DNA of 47,084 bases from assembly GCA_002751075.1 (NCBI GenBank), contig NAOQ01000001.1, forward strand, positions 289,141 to 336,224, in the 5' to 3' direction. Source of the DNA: Ichthyophonus hoferi. Lineage: Eukaryota > Opisthokonta > Ichthyosporea > Ichthyophonida > Ichthyophonidae. Shown one piece after another: positions 13,752 to 25,498 of the stretch. Each line of letters starts with the position of its first letter. Position 1 is the stretch's first letter. The notes below the pieces were generated by a model. That model ran no database searches, had not been told where the DNA came from, and saw only the letters and a list, made by a program, of their open reading frames with translations. The position numbers and the translations under genes were made by a program.

Positions 13752-16581
13752 ATGATGGATTTGGACGTAAAGGAAAACACAACGGAGACCGCCACACGTA
13801 TGTTTTCCAGTTTATGAAGGCTTATTTTAAACTGCGCCTGGTAGTCAAGATAAAGCGAAAATAAAAATAAATCCAACCTACTCTTATTCTTCTGAAATAT
13901 TTTTTTAATAATAATTGTACTTTCATATACCTTCCCCTCTCTCACCCATTTTCCTTTTTTCTTTACAGTTTCTCTTTCTTTCATTTATTACTTTTTATCA
14001 CACATACTGTTTCATTTGAAGATTCTGTACCCTTAATTATTATGTTCTTTATTATTAACACATATAAGCACATTGGACAACTGCATATTATTTAGTATCC
14101 TTTGCTGTAGACGCATCTATTTATATATCTTGGTGTAAGGGGATGTATATATCTACATCTATATGAAGATAGCTTTGCCAGGGTGCTCCTTTTGATATGA
14201 CTTACTAAACATGCGCACAGGCTATATATACCAGAAGAATCACTGCCTCAAAGTATTATCTTTATATATATCTAACCCTTATATAAAGGGATCCTCATAC
14301 ACGTCAATTATTTTATTGCTCTCATGATTGTTTGGACAGTTGAAATCCGCATATGACTACCTTTAAGTATCATTTGTTTATGTACATACCACTGCATTGT
14401 CATGTTATCATGAATACTATTATTCTCCCACCCTCACGCACATGCACTTACACACCTTTGAAGGTATCACCCAGTTTCTTACCAACTCCCTCTCTCCCTC
14501 ATTCTCCTTTCACAACACTATTACTAATCCACCCATCCTATTCATAGCTATTACCATTAACCTCCTCTTTCTTCCTAACAGAACCCCCTCTTGCAGTATC
14601 CAATGATCTACAGGAATTATTAGACGACCCGAAACTGCGCTTTGAGGTTGAGATGGAGTTTGTGCAGCTGCTAGCTGACCCAAAATATTTAAATTGTATG
14701 TGTATTTAGGATTCAGATATGGCTAATATCTGCATGCACATTAATTTATATCTAATGGATAGGATACGAAGGACCAGACCTTTAATTTTTTTTAAATTTT
14801 CACTTTCATTTTATTTATTTATATGTAACTGTCTTCAGATTATGTATATATTCTATTGCATTTGGCTATGACGTTGTTACGACATCATGGGCCAAGGCCA
14901 TTATTTTTGTTGTTTTCGTCTCACATGGTTTTACTCTCTCTATTATTAGACCTGGCACAGCAACGTGAATTTGAGAAACCTGAATTTGTCAACTATCTCA
15001 AATACTTAACTTATTGGAAGCAACCGGCATATGCTAAATTTCTTAGGTGAGTGGTAGCCTATGTGAAGAGGTATATAATAGATGCATTGGGTGATGGGGC
15101 TTTATATCGGAATATTAGAGGGATGGGGGTCTATACTGTGTATTTTTTGCGATGTCCGTTCATTTAATGTCTTAGAAGTGGCCTCTGTGAGCCCCTCCCC
15201 TTTCATTATCTTTCTCTGTGTGCCATATATCTATGTACCTACTTCCTTTGTATTTATTTTCATCTTTTTCTCATGCATTCTATTGTCATGTTCCCACCCT
15301 GTTCATGCCGTGCCACTAACTTAACATATATCCCTTACTCAACCTTGCTCCAATATATTTGTTTACTTGTTTCTTTTCCTTTCTCTTCTTTATAGATGGC
15401 CGCAGTGCTTGTACTTTCTTGACCAGCTCCAACAGGAGAGCTTTCGTAAAGCCATCATAGAGGCTGCCAGTCTAGATGTTTTACAAAAGCAGCAGTTCTT
15501 CCACTGGCGCTACTACTATGAGAATCGAATGCGTCAGGTACTGCATGAAATCTATATTAAGGATGTTTTATATAAAAGGGCGTTATTTTTCTGATGATAT
15601 TTTGTTTTTGGAAACACTAGTAATGTATGGTGTATTCTACTCTTTTCATAATTGAATGTCTTTTATAGTAAGTCGTGTATGTTCTTTTCTCGCCTTATAT
15701 ATTTTCTCTATTACTATTTGTTCAGCATACTACTTTGTGCATTGGACCCCTATACTCTTGTTTATTTTCTCACCTTTATTTCCTCCTTTGCACTATCCAG
15801 GAATTGGTTATAGGGTTGATATTGGTTGTATTTATTTGTATGATTTTTGTACTTGTATGATTTAAGTCCATCATGGTATTAGAAATGTTTATCACCGGGT
15901 AGACTTTAAACAACCAAGCAAGCTCGTAGCATAGTATACATTAACCAATAATTGTGATATTGCAAACCGGGTGGGGTATATTATGACCATACATATATAA
16001 AACATAAAACAGTCATGCCGTATGACCATATTCTACTTTAATGTGTTTTTGTTGTGTACACTGAATATTCTGCTCACGTATACTATTTATTTTATTTTCT
16101 TGATATATATATATATATTATTTTTTGGAAGGCTGTCTCTTATCTAACGGCTAAAATCTTTATAATTAGTTTCTTCAATATGGCTAGTATGTGTAGTTAG
16201 TATTGCGTCTATGTTTGAATAGCAGCCGACAATCGCATATAGAGAATCAAAATCAAAAGAAAAGATCTTTATTCAGTTATCACTGCAGAATTAAGAGCGC
16301 AGGTCCTGTCACAGACAGGGACCTTTTATACTCTCAAAATATATCATGCTATATATATATATCGACTTAACAACATAATCGTTAATTATTTAATTGTTCA
16401 AGATTGTAACTACTTTTCCTATATGTAGCTCCACTCGACCCAACTATTCTACACTTAACCAGCTAACTGATTTTATAAATCCATCTTCCACTAATAGGCC
16501 AGAGAGCAAGATGATGAGCTGACCCGCAAACTTCAAGAGCAACTGGACAAGCAGCATTCTCCAACAGGGACAGAAGATTAA
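13752..16581 (+). CDS. MED31: Mediator complex subunit 31 (Soh1)
   Basis: Exons are 13752-13797, 14582-14695, 14950-15046, 15396-15537 and 16498-16581, in phase, giving 160 residues. MED31 is a small, highly conserved subunit of the Mediator middle module, which bridges activators and RNA polymerase II in the nucleus. The family core is plain, from about residue 32 to 133: RFEVEMEFVQLLADPKYLNY, then FVNYLKYLTYWKQPAYAKFL, WPQCLYFLDQLQ and QFFHWRYYYENRMRQ. The start MMDLDVKENTTETA is short and acidic; a second ATG follows immediately and could be used. The charged C-terminal tail (from about residue 134) extends the protein beyond the roughly 130 residues of animal orthologues. Introns 2 and 5 have clear CATTAAC and CTAAC branch sites. 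The last intron, nearly 1 kb, holds a probable solo LTR. Confidence 0.95.
16190..16453 (-). mobile_element. Probable solo LTR fossil in the last MED31 intron
   Basis: On the minus strand this segment begins TGTAGAATAG and ends CTACACA, the TG..CA ends expected of a long terminal repeat. Inside, in that orientation, a TATAAAAGG box is followed about 70 bases later by AATAAAG, the usual promoter and polyadenylation order of an LTR. It is about 264 bp. No clear target-site duplication was found, and its ends differ from those of the copia material at 34-36 kb, so it is another family. It looks like a relic, of unknown age. Confidence 0.4.
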
Positions 16582-16779
16582 CCTTAGCTTACACGAGTGT
16601 TCACACACTTTCAAGGTGGATAGAGGGGTTGATATACCGGTTTATCTCTGATATATAATTGTAAACTTACTTGTATTGGAGTAGAATATTTTGTTATGGT
16701 TGGATTATAGCTATCAGAAACGAAGAGATTGATAATAATGCTTAATCATACAAGGTTGAGTTTGCTGGAAATGTGGGAA

Positions 16780-16807
16780 GATAGATGCGAAGAGATAGAT
16801 ACGAAGA
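16780..16807. repeat. 14-bp tandem duplication
   Basis: Two copies of a 14-base unit (GATAGATRCGAAGA) stand head to tail at 16780-16793 and 16794-16807, differing at one base. They lie about 200 bases after the MED31 stop. Confidence 0.8.
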
Positions 16808-17122
16808 GATAAATGTAAAAGTGTAAAAGGAGGTAGGATGGGTGTGTAATTAAGTGAATGATACATATTGCTATAGATAGGACACAGTCATGGAGCTCAG
16901 AACTGGGGTGTTTAAACACATCGTTGTTCTGTGTAGTATATGAAGGAGTATAACGTCAATTTCTGTATTATAGACGTCAAATATCTGTATGTACCAATCT
17001 ACAAGAGATTGAAGGCAAACAGTTATAGCCAAAAATAACCGAATATGTTGCTTTTATAGAATAAAGCATGCTATTCCACCAGGTCGGGCCCCAGTGATAT
17101 TGAACCTTTACTATGGAGGACT

Positions 17123-17151
17123 AATCTCAATCTCAATCTCAATCTCAATAT
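17123..17151. repeat. (AATCTC)n microsatellite
   Basis: Between four and five tandem copies of a six-base unit (AATCTC), non-coding, in the MED31 downstream region. Confidence 0.9.
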
Positions 17152-18242
17152 CGATTGGCTTTTTTACCTAGTCAGGCAATGTTTGTACGAAGGAATCAAA
17201 AGCTCATTGTTGTAAATTGGGAAAGCCACCGAATATACATAGATGCATATATACGTATGTAGGACGGAAAGGACTCATAATCCTTGAAGGATTTATTCCA
17301 TACGTTCAGGACTAATATAAAGTCACGCAACTGTCTGACATGTATCCAATGATTAACTGAAATCGGTTGATATTCATTGCCTCCCCTTACGGAGCTTATA
17401 TTGCAAGGGCAAGAAAATAATAACACCAACCCCCAGAAAAACTATATGGCTAGCAGCTTTAAGGCATCTTTATATTAAGTATTGCCTATTTTTCTCTTAG
17501 ATAGATATCCTTCGAAACTATTTTATCTCACCAATCACTTTAACTTTATACTTTTTTTTATCGTTACATTTTTTTTTTCTTTTTTTTTTCTATGAACTCT
17601 GTAGAAAATATGTACCAAATGAGATCCATAGGAAAATGTAATATTATGTATCATAGAGGATTAAAAAGGTTTCTGTAGCTAAGCTAAAGATCTTTTGTTT
17701 CTATTCGAATTACTAATTTGTGTTACAAGATTGTTAACTGCGAATGAACACCTGGTTTGGCCGAAATGAAATTATCAGTTTTACGTCTTATATTTGGTAA
17801 TTGAATACCGTTCTCTAAAGAGCAAATCTATCTGTCCATACTAGTATGTGGTATGTGAATACTTACATCAATGAGGAAGTTAGTTAATTTGCCATCTAAA
17901 TGAGGACACAATAGTGTACGAGTGTCGAGGTAAGATCAGGATATTCTAGTGGGTCTCTGTGACCTATCGTGAGTTGTCTTAGCCAATAAGAATAATCACT
18001 CTCGGTCTCATTTATAATAATGAATACAACTATAAAAGTGTTAACCCGCTTTTAACACGTACGATAAAGATCGGATAAGTATGAATGAAAACGGAAATAA
18101 CTAATAAAGACCCCCGTCGCTCATACATACGCGGTTCCGACCAATAAGAAGTCACTCCTAGAGCACACAAAACTTTGCATTTGATTATTCAACGAAACAA
18201 TATCACAGTATGTATGTATATAATCATCACATGGTTATTGAA

Positions 18243-18488
18243 ATGACTAGTTCGCCGTTGGTACTCATATAGCACCCCTTACTGATCGATCTCACTGTAC
18301 TTTTCACATTAGCGCCTAGGCGAATCAAAGCATCAATTTCCTCTGAATTGGAACAGATGTATACTTACTACAGCCAGTTACCTAGAGAGTCGGTATATAC
18401 GCCTTCTATAGAACCTCTACCACTACAACTAAGCCTTGAAGACAGATCGGATCAATTAGCTATCAACACAAGTAACATCAATGTGTAG
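18243..18488 (+). CDS. Small candidate gene, last exon coding-like, product unrecognised
   Basis: The exon 18313-18488 is open for 57 codons and a stop directly after a TTTTCACATTAG acceptor. Its composition is protein-like, not AT-driven: PRRIKASISSELEQMYTYYS, then LPRESVYTPSIEPLPLQL and a polar end. The 5' end is uncertain. One model joins 18243-18249 (ATG ACT A) through a weak GTTCGC donor and a 63-nt intron, giving MTTPRRIK and 59 residues. The other ends an upstream exon at 17930 with a strong GTAAGA donor in the same phase, but no start codon was found for it. A TATAAAAG lies about 210 bases before the first ATG. The gene would converge on glycogenin. No family recognised. Confidence 0.4.
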
Positions 18489-18628
18489 GCGAAGGTCATC
18501 GTAATGATCAATTACTATTAAAATGGACACAAGAGCTCTCATAAATTCTCCAATACATGGAGTCAGTTTTATAATTGGTTTGATGTCACCTTATCTTGAA
18601 TGATTAAAAAACAAAACAAATGACAGAC

Positions 18629-18660
18629 AGTATGTAACTAGGGTAGTATGTAACTAGGGT
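18629..18660. repeat. Perfect 16-bp tandem duplication
   Basis: Two identical 16-base units (AGTATGTAACTAGGGT) lie head to tail in the space between the candidate gene and the glycogenin stop codon. Confidence 0.9.
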
Positions 18661-18819
18661 GCAACCAGGCAATACAACACAATTGGGTTATACAAAGTTA
18701 AGAAAGCCAAACCTCATTTATTCCTGCGGGATCCTAAGTATTTGCTTCATCCTACCGCCTAACACTTTCATTCTCAATTACAAAACACCCTTTACATATA
18801 GCATTTACTTATTGGGCTT

Positions 18820-20960
18820 TCATCTTAACATCATTTCGTCTAACTGCTTCTCTATTGATTCGAAGCTTCTTGCTTTAACTGGGGCTGTGCCTACAGATGC
18901 AGGCTCAGAAACAGTAGTCTGGTGTACCTGGTGTACAGCTACGCCACCCTCCCAACGAGTGGAAAAGGATCCAGTGCCACTAGACTTGATACCGAACTGC
19001 ACAGGATTCTAAGGTGACATGTATTTATTAATAAAAAACAAAGAGTGTATCGGGGAAACATGCAATGCACGACAATTAATTAACCATCAAGCTTCATGTT
19101 GGTTTTTAAAATAAATATTAACTATGTATACACTAACACCGCCCGTTGTCATATGCTTATATCCATTACCACAGCATTCACACACAATTCACAAAGATCT
19201 AGGTCACAAAATTGTATTCCCATAAAAGCCAAAAACGACTTACGAAATTGGCAATGTGCTTGTCAAGTGTAGCCCACCATAGGTTAATGTGCTCAATAGA
19301 GTGAGGTAGGGCGGTCGTATCAGACAATACATTTCCACTAGCATCACGGGCCCAATGCCAAGGTTTTCCTGCTCCAATAAAGTGTACTACCCTAGTGAGG
19401 TGGCCATAGGCCTGGTAGGCAGGGGCGTAAAAGTATGTGGCGTTAGCATTCATATTAAACACGAAGGGAAGGTGTCGCTTGATGTCTGCAGTGGCCCAGT
19501 CACTGAAATAATCATTGAGTAGACCCTGGTCACCCCCTGGAAAAAATACGTAGTGAGAATCAGAGAATAGTATAAGTACTGAACCAATGTTTATATAGCG
19601 ACTATATGAGCATGTTGAAAACTTGAAACAAAACATACCAGTAATGGAGAAGAGTTTTAAGCAATGAAAACAAACAGGTGAGGTAGAAGTAACTAGAGAC
19701 ACAAAAAACAAGATAAATAAATAAATATGACTATCAAATAGTCTTTTGAAAATCATACCGTCAAAGCTTCCTTTTGTCTTAGAAAACTCAATAAGCTTGT
19801 TAAATGTATCCATTGATGGTACAAATACGAACACGCCAGAGTTGAAGCAATCGGGCCAGCCCACATCAGGGGCAGCTGAGAGCTCCTCACGGTCAAAGGC
19901 CTCATCAATATTTTTTATGACAAGTGTATCAGCATCTAAAAAGACACATTTGCTATAATCCGTTAGGCACCAGGCAAATAACTTAGTCAGGGTAATGCCT
20001 AACTCTGGACGGCACAACAGGGCAAGGTTAACAGTGTCTTGACTATCCAGCTCATCAACCATCACTACCTTATCGAATACAGTAGCAAGCTGATTCCTGT
20101 GTTGAGGATAGGTTGATAGATTGGTTTTTAGTTTTTAATCGCCTGCATCAGTCCAACTATGCTCGGTAAAACCCATCTTAAACTATATAATAAGCTCTAT
20201 TTAAATAAATACAACGCCTTGAAACACATGCTATTTAAAGAAGAAAAAAACATCGTTTATACTACTAAGAAAAATAAAATATGCCTACTAAAGAATAAGC
20301 TTTATGGGCGTGCGATAGTCGGTATTAGCTATATACTTAAACTACAACGTTATATTGGTGGTTTAGTAGCTGAAACCATGGTTTATTGAATATGTAAAAA
20401 GAAAATAGGTAAAAGTAGAGACAATCAGGCGATTAATGGTAATGAGAATAACAATAATGCAGTAAAGTACTTTGAAAAAAAGAATCAAAATGAGAAAGAT
20501 GTCAGAGATTGGATACCTGACATCAATAGATACACGGTCGGTGGCCATGCATACTAGCATACGTGCAGTGCCGGTGTCCTTGAGGGAGTGAGCGAGTACC
20601 ATGGCACCAAGGCCATACTCGTCCGTGGCTGCAAGAGTCACGTACGCCTGGTTGTAAACTGTAGAAAAGCATATATTAAAATTGGTGCGTTAATACTGTT
20701 TGTGATACTGAGTGAAATCCTGCACTTAAACACATGCTGAACCTCAAATTTGGTACATATAAACGCCCAAAAGAACTATCCTATAAAATGTGTCAAAAGT
20801 TGTTTAGACCCTAAATAAATGTTAAGTATGACCTAATTTAGAGTCATAATATTGGCGTGGTAAGTCAGCGATAAAATCATAGAACCAATAAGTTATAAGC
20901 TGGTATTGTTAAGTAAAGGAACATTTATTAACGAAAAGACCGCTCACCTCTTCCGGGCAT
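18820..20960 (-). CDS. GYG1: Glycogenin, self-glucosylating glycogen primer (GT8)
   Basis: Exons on the minus strand are 20948-20960, 20517-20658, 19759-20096, 19244-19536 and 18820-19008, in phase, encoding 324 residues. Glycogenin attaches glucose from UDP-glucose to its own tyrosine and extends it to a short chain that glycogen synthase takes over in the cytosol. The GT8 fold is clear: YNQAYVTLAATDEYGLGAMV at the N-terminus, LTKLFAW with the conserved Lys at about 90, FLDADTLV with the manganese-binding DxD at 106-108, NSGVFV, FDGGDQGLLN, and HFIGAGKPWHW. The acceptor tyrosine should be Tyr199 in NATYFYAPAY. The C-terminal exon links to SIEKQLDEMML, resembling the short motif that binds glycogen synthase in other glycogenins; the linker is short compared with yeast Glg proteins. 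The first exon is only 13 nt (MPGR plus one base); its ATG was chosen because it alone joins in phase to the conserved start through a GTGAGC donor. Confidence 0.95.
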
Positions 20961-21450
20961 AATTGATCTATGTAGTACTGAGGATATTACACTCCGTTGA
21001 CTGTATCTGTGTCTATTATCCTACAAAGACTAGGATGCTGCTAATTATGTTTTTTTTTTCTGCTTATATAGGCGTGATTGACATAAAATCGTATATCCTC
21101 CACTCACAGTGAAAATTATTGGGGTATATTTCTCATATTTCTCATTGCTTATACCATACTTAAGCATTTGAGGAGAATGTTTTATTTTGTTATCAGTGAC
21201 CAATAGGATTACAATTAGTTAACATAAATGGTTGACCCCTAAAAAATTTATGCAATTATGTAAAATTTATGAAGTACTATAAGATAGAAAGGACGTTATT
21301 ATGCAAGATACTTATGACCTTTTATTTCATAAAATGGTAAACCATGCAAGATGTTAAAATTTTCTTACAGGGGCCTCGGTTGAATTCAAGTGGGTAGGCT
21401 CTCGGGTCAAGTAACAGGTGCTTCAAGCAGATCTTTAATGGGGAAAATAT

Positions 21451-21951
21451 TTATATAGTTGAGTTCACACTGCAGCACAGAGAGATACTGTTATGTGAGC
21501 TGAGCTGACTAACCGCTGCAAAGACATATGTACAGATATATAACCTTTGGCGATGGCATAAGTAAATTTTTTATCTATTTTCCAGTAGAGGTATTGTAGG
21601 GAAATACATGATTGTCCTGCGAGTAGTAGTACGTATAGAAGCAATCACACCAATGCACACGAAAAAAAGTGGTCTTGTGATTTGAATGGGGACTTGAATA
21701 GAGAACGACGGGAAGCAACTAGGTTATGTACAATTTACAACGTAGTGTGCTTATATAACTCTATAATAGCTTTTTGAGGCAACTAAAAAAAAAAGAAAAA
21801 CTTACTGCGAGGCAAGGTTTGCTTAATAATTGAAAGCGTATATACTGAAGAAGTTAATCTATCCCACCTCGCCTAGATGAAAAGTGTGTACCGTTGATAA
21901 ATAGCTATATAAGTATTAGCAGATATAATACTTCTTGATATATCCGGCCAT
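21451..21951 (-). CDS. Small candidate gene A, product unrecognised
   Basis: Four minus-strand exons, 21932-21951, 21806-21858, 21545-21616 and 21451-21515, join in phase to 69 residues. The start ATGGCC has a good context (AAA before ATGG). Segments include MAGYIKKLTSSVYTLSIIKQ, then SCISLQYLYWKIDKKFTYAI, and a Ser-rich end. Acceptors are TCGCAG, CTTTGCAG and a weaker GGGATAG; the exon 2 donor is GTAAGT. A CACGTG box lies about 45 bases upstream. The protein looks helical with no clear membrane span. Exon 2 could equally be spliced to candidate gene B upstream, as the phase is the same, so A and B may be one gene. Confidence 0.3.
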
Positions 21952-22083
21952 TTTCTATTAACTTAACTAATGATAAGAAACTAACTTGAAATCACGTGTT
22001 GGACTCCTAATAGTACTCAGTAAGCAGGGAATCCCATGTTAGTATGCATAGGTTATCCACTATCGCCTGTGATTACGTAGAAT

Positions 22084-22545
22084 TCATCTGCTGCGAGTTA
22101 TGTGATATTTATTTAACACATTCATATGTATATATATCAGTAAGGCCTCATTAGCTATTATCAGCCTAATGAAAGTGTTAGCACATCCGTATATATATAG
22201 AAGTATATGAAGAGGTGTACACCTCAGCATTCCATATTTAACTACTGGTGCAAATAAACTGAGTAGTGCTCCAACTACACCAACCTTGGCACCAAACATG
22301 GACCTATGATCTGAGAAGGAATAAATCCATATTAGGGCATATGATTTTATCCAATAAGTTAAAATATGATTAATCCCAAATGGTATATAACTACAAAACT
22401 GTATAAACAGCATAATCGGCATAAATGGCTATGCTATGAGTATTAAAATTGTAGAGCTATACATAGTAATATATATATATGTAGTGTACAAAGCATTACT
22501 GCACTTGTATATTGGGACAGGTTGGCGACGCACTTGTATATTCAT
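22084..22545 (-). CDS. Small candidate gene B, single-pass membrane protein
   Basis: Minus-strand exons 22500-22545, 22223-22310 and 22084-22165 join in phase to 71 residues. The middle exon follows a CCTTCTCAG acceptor and encodes HRSMFGAKVGVVGALLSLFA followed by PVVKYGMLR, a Gly-rich membrane helix flanked by basic residues, as in small inner-membrane proteins. The last exon follows a branch site and acceptor, GCTAAC then TTCATTAG. The start MNIQVRRQPVPIYK is basic, and TATATATA lies roughly 45 bases upstream. The unspliced reading frame from 22422 is also open for 112 codons, so a single-exon model is possible. The exon could instead splice to exon 2 of candidate gene A. No family recognised. 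It shares the 5' intergenic space with HINT3 in divergent orientation. Confidence 0.4.
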
Positions 22546-22686
22546 AGGCTTCTTAATCGTACAGGTAACGATAAAGAAAGATATATATAATTTAGTTGTC
22601 AAGAGCCTATAAAGTGAAAACAGCACCTAAATTATTTTTTATTAAAGATATAACCATAAAGGCGGTTTTATTACTGCACACCTAGC

Positions 22687-25498
22687 ATGTCTTCTGAAAG
22701 AAAAAATGATGATTGTGTTTTTTGTGAAATTTTACACACCGATCGTATCTTATTCAAGGTGTGTGGGGCGTTTATACATATGCTTCTTTTCATAACTGAC
22801 TTTTATGCCTATTGTATATTCATGATAATTCTTCTCTCTGAACTATTGGGAGAGGCTAATCGTTTAGAGGAGTTTTTTTCTCAAGCATGTTTTTGGGTTA
22901 GTGGTAGTTGCTAATATATAAGTGTATTTTGTTAGGTACTAGGTATATTAATGTGTTGTTCTCTACGTCATGTTTATGGATACTGTAAGTTCTTACTGTC
23001 TTTTGTCTTGTATACAAGACAGTATTTGTATATTATCATACTTCTTTCTAAAAAAAAAAATGTTATTGGGGTTTGAATGAAACCAATGTGTGCTAGACTG
23101 TGACAAGGCTGAAGGTTGGTTTTATTATACTGTCTTATAGATATATGCTTGTGGTAATGGACATAAGAATGGTGTGGTCTATATTTACACTTCTATAGGT
23201 GCTTAATATATTTACACACATATAGCGTATAGCGATACTATTATAATTTAAATATGCAGTGTGTTTATACATCAATGATGTGTACGAACATATACAGCAT
23301 TTAGATATATGTTAACCGAATCACACTACACAAAATCATTTAGTTCATTCCATAGTAATAAATGATGTACACAAACACTATATCTACAGGTAGTCCAGTA
23401 TTTGTTTTTGTTTCCATAAAGGCAACATAACCAAGTGATATGCATATATATATACTTAAACTTTTATTATATATTTAACTGTTTTTAGTTCATAATAGTA
23501 ACCTAGCTCCACTCTCAAGTGGTTAGAGCTCTAAGATTATCATGATATGAATAATAGATAATCCAATTGACGTGAGAGAGACAACAAGTCATACATACAT
23601 ATGTATGTATATCCCACTATGATCTATTATTAACACTTCTATCTATTAGAATGAATCTGTAGCTGCTTTTAATGACCGCTCTCCAGTGGCCCCAGTACAC
23701 TATCTCGTTATCCCATTGGTACATATAAATAATGCACGTCACCTGACAACACAGGCGGACTTAGAGCTTGGTCAGTGATGCGTATATTACATGTTATCTC
23801 TTTTTTTAATTTTAACTTCACATGCATATATATATGTCATAGTAGGTGAGAATAATAATACATACGCGTTCTTTAATATGTCTAATCCTACAATACATCC
23901 ACCATTATATCCCACTCTTTCGGAGTTTTTGTGTGGCAAGATAGTAATTTATAGATAAGGACTGAACATTTGTACGTAGATATGCATATACCCATACTGT
24001 ATGTCCAAACATTTATAGGCATAAGAATATAGATATCTATTCATATAAGCCCATACAACTACGTAGTTACATCAAGACAAGCTCAATCATGCATATTTAT
24101 GCATATTCATAAAAAAATAAAGCTACATAGTACTGTCTTTCCATAGCTTCAAAATACTATGTCTATCTTCTATATATACATGCGTGCAATACTTCCTCCT
24201 AATAGTATCTTGCTTTCTCTTACTCCACCCACCTCCTACAATTCCCCTATTAGCTATTACTTTTATCATTACTAACTTTTCCATCCTGTCATCCATACCC
24301 TAACATTATTCCTTAGTTATTTTTTTATTTTTTTGGGTTAAACTTTTCCTCTCTTGACTTTCTTTTCCCCCTGTAATCTAGTTATCTTACTTTTTCCTAA
24401 ATCATTACCTCATACATAATTGTATCTTTGATTATATTTTTTCCCTATTTATTTATCTTCCGTACGGATCACAATTTACCATATCTACCCTTTGAAAGGT
24501 TTGAGTCTTGTGTATTTGATATATCCATATTCCTATTAGATAAACAGTGCCAATATGAAAATATCATTTTATACTCAGTCGTGAATGTAGTACATATTAG
24601 TGTGATGTGATATTGGCATAACTTATATTAAAGTGATAATACAATATTTGAATTTTTCATTAAAGCAGTTGGGCCCATAGTGCAGCAAATGGTGATGGTT
24701 GGTGAGACCCTTCTACGTGGAAAGGGCTTGGACCCAAAAGAAGCCAGGCAGGTTTCTTTTTTTTTTTTCTCTTTTTTTTTTATATAGCTTTTTTATAGTC
24801 ATATATTTTATACCATCCCTTAACTACCACCAAGTCATTGGTCTATTGCAGTCTAGGGCTAAACTAATAATAACAAGAAATATGTTAAGAAATTTCAATT
24901 TCAAGTTTACTGAAGCTCTGCATTGTATAAGGTATAAGGGGTGTATTACAGGGAATATAGTGAATCAATAATTGTGAGTGGGTGTACCAAATGGTACTTT
25001 GTAGTATATCTGCTGTCTATAATTATTGTCTGACTCAGTGACCGGTTCTCCGTCTTCTTCTACCAGGTTATCTTTAAGTCTCGACTATTTAATTGTAGGG
25101 AATTAACGTTTTCATATATAAGTACGTACTGTATTACATATTATCAACCCCTGCTAAATACCTTACATTGCAATATTGGGTTTCGAGGCCAGGTTATATA
25201 TGACCACACTATTGTTGCTCAAAGTGCAGTTTTGATTGTAATATTTTTTTAGTCAACACTGGAGACTGGGGTAAGTAACAATGCCACTTTTGCATGGGAT
25301 ATAACCGGATCACTCTGCAGGTTTGGCTTCCATTGGCCGCCCTTCAATAGTGTAGCTCATCTCCATCTCCATGTTATAGCACCCGTTAATGCTATTGATA
25401 GCAAATTACACCGTTGGGCATTCTCACCAGGTACTCTTTGGTTTAAGACGGCGGATTGGGTGCTTCGTAGAATACAGGTTAGGAATGGTAATACTTGA
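22687..25498 (+). CDS. HINT3: HINT3-like histidine triad (HIT) nucleotide hydrolase
   Basis: Exons are 22687-22758, 23650-23770, 24669-24747 and 25321-25498, in phase, giving 149 residues. HIT proteins cleave nucleoside phosphoramidates and acyl-adenylates with a histidine nucleophile. Visible landmarks are CVFCEI near the N-terminus, AFNDRSPVAPVHYLVIP, RFGFHWPPF, and the triad HLHLHVIAPV with histidines at 104, 106 and 108. The end, LWFKTADWVLRRIQ, matches the HINT3/aprataxin-like branch, where a similar WF..AD segment follows the triad. The initiator is the first ATG after an AT-rich leader. The third intron is odd: the only in-frame donor that restores the conserved GFH segment is AG|GCAGGT, so it appears to be a GC-AG intron. 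Confidence 0.9.

Larger units (their letters stand above)
16582..18242. other. Intergenic region after MED31
   Basis: No gene is called here. It holds two short tandem repeats (listed separately) and a TATAAAAG at about 18030. Two similar CCAATAAGAA-containing sites occur near 17983 and 18140. An open minus-strand patch at 17196-17429 has no start codon and no convincing splice context. Confidence 0.4.
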
